A stretch of 5,555 bases of DNA from an uncultured Chlorobiota bacterium (GTDB lineage Bacteria; Bacteroidota; Kapaibacteriia; OLB7). Shown here one piece after another: positions 1 through 5,521 of this stretch. A program made the position numbers and the translations under genes. The stretch is taken from NCBI GenBank assembly GCA_946481475.1, contig CAMLOB010000312.1, forward strand, positions 1-5,555. The letters run 5' to 3'. Each line of letters begins with the position of its first letter. Positions within the stretch are counted from its first letter, which is position 1. Below the pieces are notes generated by a model. The model had not been told where the DNA came from. It ran no database searches and was given only the letters and a program-made list of their open reading frames with translations.

Positions 1-65
1 AAGTAGCCGGACTCCACAAGGAAGTTTCCAAGGTTCGGGACCGTTTCGCCCGAGACACCTTCGCC

Positions 66-236
66 TTAGAAAACTACCGACTGATTGAACACCTGCCGGT
101 TATCGCGGAGCACCGAGTTGGATGTCTCCGCAACGGCTTTTGAATCGAACAGGAGTTGCTCGTCATCCGGATCGGAAGAACAGGCCCCGAGCATCAAAGG
201 GAAAAGAGAGAGGACAATAAACCGACTCAACTTCAT
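66..236 (-). CDS. Small putative lipoprotein, 56 aa, unknown function
   Basis: I do not recognise this protein. It begins with a clear lipoprotein signal: a basic start (MKLSR), a hydrophobic stretch and a canonical lipobox LGAC with the acceptor cysteine at residue 19. Signal peptidase II would leave a mature peptide of only 38 residues, starting CSSDPDDE. The acidic run after the cysteine resembles the surface-export signals known for some Bacteroidota lipoproteins, but that is only a resemblance. The ATG at 236 is chosen over an upstream in-frame start (302) because the signal peptide begins there and GGAGAG lies 7 nt upstream. A TTTG / TAnnTTTG promoter candidate lies at 272-303. It follows malQ on the same strand after 138 nt. 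The frame stays open beyond the TAA to the window edge, so it could be a truncated longer gene. The lipoprotein call is fairly safe; function is unknown. Confidence 0.65.
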   Translation of the reverse strand: MKLSRFIVLSLFPLMLGACSSDPDDEQLLFDSKAVAETSNSVLRDNRQVFNQSVVF

Positions 237-243
237 GAAAGAT

Positions 244-249
244 CTCTCC
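244..249 (-). promoter_or_regulatory. Ribosome binding site of the small lipoprotein
   Basis: Read on the minus strand this is GGAGAG, 7 nt before the ATG at 236. It supports starting at MKLSR rather than at the upstream in-frame start at 302. Confidence 0.6.
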
Positions 250-271
250 GGATAGTTAGTGAATAAACGGA

Positions 272-303
272 CAAAGTTACTCCGACGGCCAGAGCAGGGC
301 AAA
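272..303 (-). promoter_or_regulatory. Candidate Bacteroidota-type promoter (TTTG ... TAACTTTG)
   Basis: On the minus strand TTTG (300-303) is followed after 20 nt by TAACTTTG (272-279). This fits the -33 TTTG / -7 TAnnTTTG consensus known for the primary sigma factor of Bacteroidota. Transcription would start near 265 and give a leader of about 30 nt carrying the GGAGAG site before the ATG at 236. The sequence match is direct; promoter activity is inference. Confidence 0.5.
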
Positions 304-321
304 CGAAAACGGCGAGAGCCG
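301..321 (-). terminator. Weak candidate intrinsic terminator after malQ
   Basis: The minus strand reads CGGC-TCTC-GCCG (310-321) followed by TTTTCGTTT (301-309). A 4-bp GC stem with a tetraloop and an interrupted T-run is the right shape but minimal. It sits about 54 nt beyond the malQ stop and overlaps the -33 box of the next gene's promoter candidate. Termination here is only a possibility. Confidence 0.25.
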
Positions 322-374
322 GGGACGGCACTGTGATTTCGTCACCGACCTGATCTCCACACAACTCTCTCTGA

Positions 375-1883
375 TCACCACTTCTCTCGTGTATACAACC
401 CCAGCAGACCGGCTATCCGTTCGACAAGTTCTTCATCCGGTCCCCCTGACTCCATACGCCACGACCAGTTCTCGCCACTTTCGGCTCCGGGACGGTTCAT
501 TCGGGCGTCGGAGTCGAGTCCGAGAAGATCCTGCATCGGGATCATCGCCAGTTCGGCCGTCGAGGCCAGGGCAAGCCGGATCATCTCGTCGACGACATCC
601 CGTTTTCTGGTCCGCCCCAGCGTCGACTTCCCGACATACTCCCGGAGGAACCGTTTCCCCCGCTTGTCCAAGTCCTTCCACCAACCGAGTGTCGTATCGT
701 TGTCGTGTGTCCCGGTATAGAACACGGCACGGGTGGAGCGATAGTTGTGAGGGAGATGAATGCTGGAGGGATCGCCGATTCCGAACTGCAGGACCTTCAT
801 GCCGGGAAAATCGAAGCGGTCCCGCAACGCCTCCACCTCCGGCGTGATGTCTCCCAGATCCTCGGACAGGATACGGGGTTGGTACAGCTCCTGCATCACC
901 TTCACAAAGAACTCCTCACCCGGACCCGGAACCCATCTGCCGTTGACTGCCGTCTTTTCCCCGGCCGGTATCTCCCAGTAGGCTTCAAATCCCCGGAAGT
1001 GATCGATCCGGACGATGTCGTAGAGTCGGAGGTTCATCCGGAGTCGCCTGATCCACCAGCGATATCCCTCCTCTTTCATCTTATCCCACCGGTAAAGAGG
1101 ATTCCCCCACCGCTGCCCGGTCTTGCTGAAGTAATCGGGCGGAACGCCGGCAACGTTGATCGGCATCCCCTCACTGTCCAGCGCAAAGAGATGTCCGTTC
1201 TTCCAGACATCGGCGCTGTCATGGGCGACGAAGTTCGGGATGTCGCCGATCAGACCGATCCCCCGTTTCTCCCCTTCCCGCTTCAGATGCTGGTGCTGGA
1301 TAAAAAAGAGATACTGACAGAACCGATGGAACTCGACATTATCCCGCAGAATCTCCCCGGCCCGGTCCAGAGCGTTCTGGTCCCGGAGACTCAGGTCCCG
1401 ATCCCACTCTGTCCAGGGACGCCCGTCAAAATGATCGCTCAGAGCCTTGAACAGGGCGGCATCCTCCAGCCACTCTCTCTCTTCTCTGCAGAACTGCCGG
1501 TACGCCTCGTCCGGCGAGAATCGCTTGAACGCGATGCGGAGAAGTTCCCCTTTGACCGAGCGGGCATGATCGAAATCGACCCGGTCGGTCGATTCGATGC
1601 GGGGGAGCGATGCCAGATCGGAATGGCGGAGAAAGCCCTCCTCGATCATCCGATCCGGACTGATCAGCAGCGGATTCCCGGCAAAGGCCGACCAGGGTTG
1701 ATAGGGGGAATTTCCGTAGCCGGGGGGATTCAGGGGGAGAACCTGCCACCATGAGAACCCGGCCGCGGCCAGGAAGTCGAGGAACTCGATTGCCTCCGGC
1801 CCCATATCTCCTATCCCGTACGGTCCGGGCAGCGAGGTCATGTGAAGCAACAGGCCCGCTGATCGTTTTGGTGTTCTATGCAC
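375..1883 (-). CDS. malQ: 4-alpha-glucanotransferase (amylomaltase), 502 aa
   Basis: Cytoplasmic GH77 enzyme that transfers alpha-1,4-glucan segments between maltodextrins, releasing glucose, in maltodextrin/glycogen metabolism. Family motifs run in order: SAGLLLHMTSLPGPYGIGD at the N-terminus, WQVLPLNPPGYGNSPYQ, IGDIPNFVAHDSADVW, GVPPDYFSKTGQRWGNPLY, VRIDHFRGFEAYWEIPAG, ILSEDLGDITPEVE, YTGTHDNDTTLGWW and IPMQDLLGLDSDARMNRPG. The catalytic nucleophile is D294 (in RIDHF), the acid/base is E341 (in SEDLG) and the third carboxylate is D394 (in GTHDND), almost the positions of the Thermus enzyme (293/340/395). The frame extends 21 codons upstream to a GTG at 1946. I prefer the GTG at 1883 because GAGGAG lies 6 nt before it and the protein then has the usual family length. 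No other glycogen or maltose genes are visible. It is divergent from the lipoprotein pair at 2040. Confidence 0.97.
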   Translation of the reverse strand: MHRTPKRSAGLLLHMTSLPGPYGIGDMGPEAIEFLDFLAAAGFSWWQVLPLNPPGYGNSPYQPWSAFAGNPLLISPDRMIEEGFLRHSDLASLPRIESTDRVDFDHARSVKGELLRIAFKRFSPDEAYRQFCREEREWLEDAALFKALSDHFDGRPWTEWDRDLSLRDQNALDRAGEILRDNVEFHRFCQYLFFIQHQHLKREGEKRGIGLIGDIPNFVAHDSADVWKNGHLFALDSEGMPINVAGVPPDYFSKTGQRWGNPLYRWDKMKEEGYRWWIRRLRMNLRLYDIVRIDHFRGFEAYWEIPAGEKTAVNGRWVPGPGEEFFVKVMQELYQPRILSEDLGDITPEVEALRDRFDFPGMKVLQFGIGDPSSIHLPHNYRSTRAVFYTGTHDNDTTLGWWKDLDKRGKRFLREYVGKSTLGRTRKRDVVDEMIRLALASTAELAMIPMQDLLGLDSDARMNRPGAESGENWSWRMESGGPDEELVERIAGLLGLYTREKW

Positions 1884-2039
1884 GCTTCTCTCCTCTTGTC
1901 GAAGGACTTCAAAATTGCTCTCCGGAAAATACCTCTTCCCCTCCACCCATCACTTTAAAAAATTTTCCGCCCGTTGTTACACCTCATTCCTCCACGTGTC
2001 ATTAGCAGAACTTCAACAACACAACTGTTTATATCACGG
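1884..2039. other. Divergent intergenic region between malQ and the lipoprotein operon
   Basis: This stretch of 156 nt must carry the promoters for malQ (leftward) and for the lipoprotein pair (rightward). It has an AT-rich core at about 1954-1966. I looked for TAnnTTTG and for -35/-10 pairs on both strands and found no convincing match. Both reading frames remain open some way into it (malQ frame to 1946, lipoprotein frame back to a TTG at 1974), but those extensions precede the conserved N-terminus or the signal peptide. Confidence 0.5.
1890..1895 (-). promoter_or_regulatory. Strong ribosome binding site deciding the malQ start
   Basis: The minus strand reads GAGGAG, then AGAAGC, then GTG at 1883. 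The alternative GTG at 1946 has no comparable purine-rich site at proper spacing, so 1883 is the better start. Confidence 0.7.
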
Positions 2040-2621
2040 ATGATAATAAAACTTCTTCATCGTAGCAGACTTTACGTCCTGCTCATCATTACATTCCTTC
2101 CCGTTCTTCTCTGGACCGGATGCGACACGGGAGTGACCGGGATCGAAGGAGCGGTCGTCGACAATCCGGATAACCCGTACAAGTTGCGGAAACTTCTTTT
2201 TGTCGTCAATCTTCTCGATGCGAACGGCAAGCATATCGTTCTTGGAAAAATCGACTCGGCCCTGATCAAGGTAAACGGGGAGAACTGGGGAGTCTTCGCC
2301 TCGGACTCACTCAATACGGCAGGAGTCAGAACTGAAGTCGACGGAGAGTATCTCGTCTCCGATCAGGACATCGGCTATCTGATAACGGCCGGGTATCAGT
2401 TGACCTCCGATACGTTCGAGACGGCCGGAGAGTACTCAAGCTATCTTCACAGACGGCTTCGACTGGAACCGGGAGATTACGTGGCGGAGATTGCCGAACT
2501 CCATTTCAGGAATGCGAACGGAGAGCATGTTATTATATCTCCGCGTATTTATGAAGATTTCACCGTCGACAGTGGTGCCGTCAATCTTTATCTGGGAACA
2601 TTTAATATCAGTGTTAATTAA
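2040..2621 (+). CDS. Putative lipoprotein, 193 aa, unknown function
   Basis: I do not recognise the family. The protein opens with a basic region (MIIKLLHRSR), a hydrophobic core of about 15 residues and LLWTGC, giving lipidation at C28. Tryptophan at the -3 position is unusual for a lipobox. The residue after the cysteine is Asp, which in Enterobacteria keeps lipoproteins in the inner membrane; whether that rule holds here is unknown. The mature part (about 166 aa) alternates short hydrophobic and polar segments, suggesting a beta-rich fold, with no catalytic motif I can name. The ATG at 2040 is preferred over the in-frame TTG at 1974 because the signal peptide begins there, although no Shine-Dalgarno site is visible. 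It is followed after 11 nt by a second lipoprotein gene, so the two are probably co-transcribed. Confidence 0.75.
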   Translation: MIIKLLHRSRLYVLLIITFLPVLLWTGCDTGVTGIEGAVVDNPDNPYKLRKLLFVVNLLDANGKHIVLGKIDSALIKVNGENWGVFASDSLNTAGVRTEVDGEYLVSDQDIGYLITAGYQLTSDTFETAGEYSSYLHRRLRLEPGDYVAEIAELHFRNANGEHVIISPRIYEDFTVDSGAVNLYLGTFNISVN

Positions 2622-2632
2622 CGGCAGCCGCA

Positions 2633-3001
2633 ATGAAGCGATTATTTCTTTCAGGATTCCTTTTACTCACTGCGTTCTTCGGCATCGGCTGCGAGAAGTC
2701 CGGATTGATTAACGTCCGAAACTCGGTAAGCGGTGCGACGATCCAGAATGTCCGATGGGGAGATGTCCTCCTCTCGAACCAGCTACTGCCGGGCGAACGT
2801 TCCTCTACACTCAGAATTTACGACGATCCCGACTGGGGAGTCGACCTTCCGGCGGAAGAGCCCCTGCGGTTCTACCTGAACGTCGGGGGAGATCTGATCT
2901 TCCTGGAAACGCGGGCCACCTACCGGCTGGATGAAGACCAGAAAGTGGAGCTTACAATCGACGACACAACCGCCGTCTGGAATTCTGTCGTCGCCGACTG
3001 A
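2633..3001 (+). CDS. Putative lipoprotein, 122 aa, unknown function
   Basis: The N-terminus MKRLFLSGFLLLTAFFGIGC is a lipoprotein-type signal with the acceptor cysteine at residue 20. The lipobox (GIGC) lacks the usual Leu at -3, so lipidation is likely but not certain. The mature part of about 100 residues has the pattern VRNSVSGATIQNVRWGDVLL followed by LLPGERS, then a beta-rich C-terminus. This reminds me of small secreted or outer-membrane lipoproteins in Bacteroidota, but I cannot name a function. The start is the only ATG before the signal peptide; no clear Shine-Dalgarno site precedes it. It lies 11 nt after the larger lipoprotein gene on the same strand and is probably its operon partner. 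It may work with it at the cell envelope, which is inference from spacing alone. Confidence 0.75.
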   Translation: MKRLFLSGFLLLTAFFGIGCEKSGLINVRNSVSGATIQNVRWGDVLLSNQLLPGERSSTLRIYDDPDWGVDLPAEEPLRFYLNVGGDLIFLETRATYRLDEDQKVELTIDDTTAVWNSVVAD

Positions 3002-3014
3002 ACTCCTTTGGGAG

Positions 3015-3076
3015 CTCTTCGTGTCCGCAGCGGCGGATGGTAAAACTTCCTCCCGGAACACAAAGGTTCACCACGC
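3015..3076. repeat. Dispersed intergenic repeat, copy A (inverted relative to copies B and C)
   Basis: It contains the near-palindrome tccgcagcggcgga (3024-3037). On the minus strand it reads ACCATCCGCCGCTGCGGACACGAAGAGC in outline (about 3014-3041), matching copy B (4357-4382) apart from a few substitutions. A further unit acacaaag lies at 3058-3065, followed by ttcaccacg. It fills most of the spacer between the second lipoprotein gene and tgt. The in-frame ATG at 3037, which would extend Tgt, lies at the edge of the palindrome. Confidence 0.65.
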
Positions 3077-3085
3077 ATCTGCCGG

Positions 3086-3093
3086 TAAATTTC
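3086..3093 (+). promoter_or_regulatory. Possible -7 element of tgt (TAAATTTC)
   Basis: TAAATTTC matches TAnnTTTG at all but the last position. No TTTG or TTG box lies about 20 nt upstream, so the match is partial. If used, transcription would begin just before the ATG at 3107, leaving almost no leader and excluding a translation start at 3037. Confidence 0.25.
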
Positions 3094-3106
3094 TACCTTC
3101 GCCCCG

Positions 3107-4236
3107 ATGGAATTTACCGTAACGCATACCGACACCGGACCGGTGCCCGCCGGGGTTATTTTATTACCGATCACGGCCGCGTCGACACACCGGTCTTCAT
3201 GCCGGTCGGCACCCGTGGAGCAGTCAAAGCCGTCAGAACCGGCGATCTTTACGGAATCGATCCGAAGATCATTCTGGGGAACACCTACCATCTCTACCTC
3301 CGTCCGGGAAACCGGACGCTGGAGGCAATGGGAGGACTCCACAAATTCATGGGATGGGATCGCCCGATCCTGACCGACTCCGGCGGGTTCCAGGTCTTCT
3401 CGCTGAAGGACCTCAGAAAGATTTCCGAAAACGGAGTTGAGTTCCGGTCGCATATCGACGGATCGCTCCACCTCTTCACCCCCGAAAGCGTTATCGAAAC
3501 CGAAAGGATTATCGGGAGCGATATCGCGATGGTGCTGGACGAATGTCCCCCGGCCCGCAGCGAGAAATCGCACCACCGTGAGGCGATGGAACGCTCGATG
3601 CGGTGGGCAAAGCGGGGAGCAGAACACCATGCCTCCCTCCCCTTCCCCTACGATCACCGACAGTTCCTCTTCGGCATCGCACAGGGGGGGACTCACAGGG
3701 ATCTGCGAAAAGAGAGTGCCGAACGACTCCGTGAGATCGGCTTCGACGGCTACGCCATCGGCGGACTGGCCGTCGGTGAGGAGACCTCCGAGATGTACGA
3801 GACAGCCGGGTTCACCGCAGATCTCCTCCCGGCTGATCGTCCCCGCTACCTGATGGGGGTCGGCACTCCGGAAGACCTGCTTGAATGCGTTGCCCGGGGC
3901 GTCGACATGTTCGACTGCGTGATGCCGACGCGGAATGCGCGGAACGGGACGATCTTCACGTCGCGGGGGAAGCTGAACATCAGGAACGCAAAACATCGTG
4001 AGGATGAATCTCCGCTCGATCCGGATTGCACCTGCGAGAGTTGCACGAACCATTCACGCGGCTACATCCGCCATCTCTTCAACGTGGATGAAATCACCGG
4101 ACTGACGTTGGCGACGATCCACAACATTCATTTTTATCTCCGGTTGATGGAAGGGGCGCGGCAGGCGATCGAGGAGGGGGGATATGAGGGGTGGATGAGA
4201 GAGAAGCTGTCGGGAATGAGAGAGAGCGAAGTCTGA
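3107..4236 (+). CDS. tgt: tRNA-guanine transglycosylase (queuine tRNA-ribosyltransferase), apparent N-terminal frameshift
   Basis: Cytoplasmic enzyme that exchanges guanine 34 in GUN-anticodon tRNAs for preQ1 during queuosine synthesis. The body matches the family throughout: TPVFMPVGTRGAVKAV, IILGNTYHLYLRPG, LTDSGGFQVFSL, IGGLAVGE, PRYLMGVGTPEDL, DMFDCVMPTRNARNG. The acid/base Asp is at 3376-3378, the nucleophile Asp at 3913-3915, and the zinc ligands C-x-C-x2-C-x25-H at 4027, 4033, 4042 and 4120. The conserved start MEFTVTHTDTG begins at 3107 in one frame, while ARRGYFITDHG onward (from about 3148) is in another. Restoring one base near 3137-3150 gives 376 aa; the catalytic and zinc residues then sit 2 to 6 positions after those of the 375-aa E. 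coli enzyme. The unshifted alternative starts at 3037 inside a repeat and has an N-terminus unlike the family. No Shine-Dalgarno site precedes 3107. Confidence 0.95.
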
Positions 4237-4312
4237 GAGGGTGTCTTAAAAGTATCCGGTGTGCTCTGTGGTCTGAGCAGTCACAGAGAAGTATCAGGGA
4301 AATGCTCTACCA

Positions 4313-4348
4313 CTTGGTGATTCTTCGTGCTCTTGGTGTCTTGGTGGT
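4313..4348. repeat. Degenerate short tandem repeat, CTTSGTG units of 8 to 10 nt
   Basis: Four consecutive units: cttggtgatt (4313-4322), cttcgtgct (4323-4331), cttggtgt (4332-4339) and cttggtggt (4340-4348). On the minus strand this is the ACCACCAAGACACCAAG type of string. Units share CTTSGTG and vary in the spacer. Unit length is not a multiple of three and the region is non-coding. Confidence 0.65.
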
Positions 4349-4356
4349 CGATCTCA

Positions 4357-4400
4357 CCATCCGCTGCGGCGGACACAAAGGGCACCAGGTACCACGAAGC
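4357..4400. repeat. Dispersed intergenic repeat, copy B
   Basis: It carries the near-palindrome tccgctgcggcgga (4360-4373) followed by cacaaag and a CACCA / CACGAAG segment. It lies 120 nt before copy C in the same orientation and is inverted relative to copy A. It sits inside the MITE-like element. Confidence 0.65.
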
Positions 4401-4473
4401 AACACAGACTTCTGCAATTCGAGACTTTTAAGAAACCTTCTGAAGGTATTGACCCTGCGGGCTTGAAGGCATC

Positions 4474-4519
4474 ACGCAATCCGCCGCGGCGGACGCAAAG
4501 GGGAAAGACGCAAAGGAGA
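4474..4519. repeat. Dispersed intergenic repeat, copy C
   Basis: It holds the perfect 14-bp palindrome TCCGCCGCGGCGGA (4480-4493), then acgcaaag (4493-4500), gggaaag (4501-4507) and acgcaaag again (4508-4515). It lies between the convergent tgt and membrane-protein genes, about 20 nt past the stop of the latter. A hairpin here could slow polymerase from either side, but there is no T-run, so I do not call a terminator. Confidence 0.65.
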
Positions 4520-4537
4520 AGCGACAAACCGGTGACG

Positions 4538-5374
4538 TCAGGAGAACTTTCTTCGCAGCACGTTGATGACGTTCTCCTCGAAGTTCCGGAGGGCGTTTCT
4601 TCGGCGCGGATCGTTCGGATCGACTCGCCTTTTCGAGAAGCATCCCATGGACTGACAGTCGGTGCGGCGATCACGAACGGCGTGCAGTCGGATCGTTATG
4701 CCCTCTCCCCGATCCATCAATTCCACATTCGCTTGTTGTATACCGTCATACGGAAAAGCGCCTCCACTTCCCACTGCCGATGTATCCTTTATGCTGATCC
4801 AGAAGACATCGGCATCGGTTGCCCCCCCTTCCACACTCAGAACCAGAGGAGTTTCCTCCAGTGACGTCAAAGAGTCAACGAGGAGATTCCGCGAGATGTT
4901 GAAATGATATTCCTCATTGTAGTCCCATCCATTAAGGCAACTGGTAGCAACAAAAGCGAAAAAAGCAATCAGGATCACCGGAACAACCGTCAACCGCCCG
5001 AGATTCAAAGGACGACTCCGTTCGGCATAGAACAACGCGGCAGGCACAACACAAAGAGCAATCAGATCGGTCGGGTCGACCACACGACCGACGGGGAGGA
5101 TTCCGAGACCGTTCCACCCATCAATCAATACATCGGAAAAAGGGAGTTTCCAGAACGTGAAGAGAAGTCCGACCCCCATGCCGACAAGAAGGGGACGTCG
5201 GGGAAGCAGAGCCAGCCAGAAGATGGTGAAGGCAAAGAGACCGGCAACGTCCGAGAGCTTGCCGGTCCACCACGAACCGAACATCTCTTTCAACAGGTGA
5301 TCGTTCAGCAACAACAGGAAGAGAGCCAGAAGGAATCCGGCGGAACGGAGCGGATCAAGCGATCGGTTCTTCAT
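4538..5374 (-). CDS. Membrane protein of unknown function, five predicted helices plus C-terminal soluble domain, 278 aa
   Basis: Hydrophobic segments lie at about residues 13-29, 43-57, 62-76, 103-117 and 128-145, followed by about 130 residues of polar sequence. Charged and polar motifs sit at or inside the membrane segments: NDHLLK (24-29), WTGKLSDVAGL (36-46), FWKLPFSD (74-81) and RVVDPTDL (97-104). Such motifs suggest conserved functional residues, and I have a general impression of an uncharacterised bacterial family with this pattern, but I cannot name it. The end of helix 5 (VATSC, C146) resembles a lipobox but is internal. The soluble tail has two further cysteines (C240, C245) and a basic C-terminus. 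The ATG at 5374 is chosen because the in-frame extension up to 5500 runs into short repeats; no Shine-Dalgarno site is visible. The gene is convergent with tgt. Confidence 0.75.
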   Translation of the reverse strand: MKNRSLDPLRSAGFLLALFLLLLNDHLLKEMFGSWWTGKLSDVAGLFAFTIFWLALLPRRPLLVGMGVGLLFTFWKLPFSDVLIDGWNGLGILPVGRVVDPTDLIALCVVPAALFYAERSRPLNLGRLTVVPVILIAFFAFVATSCLNGWDYNEEYHFNISRNLLVDSLTSLEETPLVLSVEGGATDADVFWISIKDTSAVGSGGAFPYDGIQQANVELMDRGEGITIRLHAVRDRRTDCQSMGCFSKRRVDPNDPRRRNALRNFEENVINVLRRKFS

Positions 5375-5444
5375 GGTCGATGGTTCGGAAATGTGAGAAC
5401 TGACGTTCGGATCGGGAAGAGGACAGAAAACAAAGCAGGTGTAA

Positions 5445-5484
5445 CCGCAAAGCGATCGGACCGCAAAGGCAAAGAGGCAAAAAA
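5445..5484. repeat. Degenerate 8-nt repeat, CCGCAAAG type
   Basis: Units in register: ccgcaaag (5445-5452), cgatcgga (5453-5460), ccgcaaag (5461-5468), gcaaagag (5469-5476) and gcaaaaaa (5477-5484). Two units are identical at a 16-nt distance. The motif is related to the acgcaaag units of copy C. Confidence 0.55.
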
Positions 5485-5494
5485 GCCCCCCAAC

Positions 5495-5518
5495 CATCAA
5501 ACAATCAAACTATTCAAC
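5495..5518. repeat. Degenerate 8-nt tandem repeat, ATCAAAC type
   Basis: Three adjacent octamers: catcaaac (5495-5502), aatcaaac (5503-5510) and tattcaac (5511-5518). They sit directly after the CAAAG units and before the period-7 array. Confidence 0.5.
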
Positions 5519-5521
5519 CCT

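Larger units (their letters stand above)
4237..4438. mobile_element. MITE-like element with imperfect terminal inverted repeats
   Basis: GGTGTCTTAAAAGTATC at 4240-4256 and the reverse complement of 4421-4437 agree at 15 of 17 positions, bounding about 200 nt with no coding capacity. TCTGA stands just outside both ends (4232-4236 and 4439-4443), a possible 5-bp target duplication that includes the tgt stop codon. Inside are a 7-bp hairpin ctctgtg/cacagag (4264-4270 with 4282-4288), a row of CTTGGTG-type units (4313-4348), the GC palindrome (4360-4373), and an inner inverted pair, CTTCGTG with TGGTG (4323-4338) against CACCA with CACGAAG (4382-4399). No transposase is present; mobility is inferred from the ends alone. 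Confidence 0.45.

Noticed and set aside
3..143. Plus-strand frame VAGLHKEVSKVRDRF... entering from the left edge
   Set aside because: It reads plausibly but is in exact antisense register with the lipoprotein at 66-236, which has a signal peptide, a ribosome binding site and a promoter candidate.
705..1754. Long plus-strand open frame (349 codons) opposite malQ
   Set aside because: It lies wholly antisense to malQ, whose motifs and catalytic residues are unmistakable; its own translation has no recognisable features.
3037..3106. N-terminal extension of Tgt from the ATG at 3037
   Set aside because: The ATG overlaps a repeat palindrome and the added residues do not resemble any Tgt N-terminus, whereas MEFTVTHTDTG at 3107 does.
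2920..4053. Long minus-strand open frame (377 codons) opposite tgt
   Set aside because: It is antisense to the conserved tgt coding region and runs across the end of a lipoprotein gene and an intergenic repeat; a shadow of codon bias.
4264..4288. Intrinsic terminator for tgt (ctctgtg/cacagag hairpin)
   Set aside because: A 7-bp stem with an 11-nt loop is present, but no T-run follows, so it is described only as part of the MITE-like element.
4313..4400. CRISPR array
   Set aside because: The units are only 8 to 10 nt, degenerate and without spacers of constant length; no cas genes are present.
5375..5500. N-terminal extension of the membrane protein to 5500
   Set aside because: It would translate through the CCGCAAAG repeats; MKNRSLDPLRSAG followed by the first helix is a natural start.
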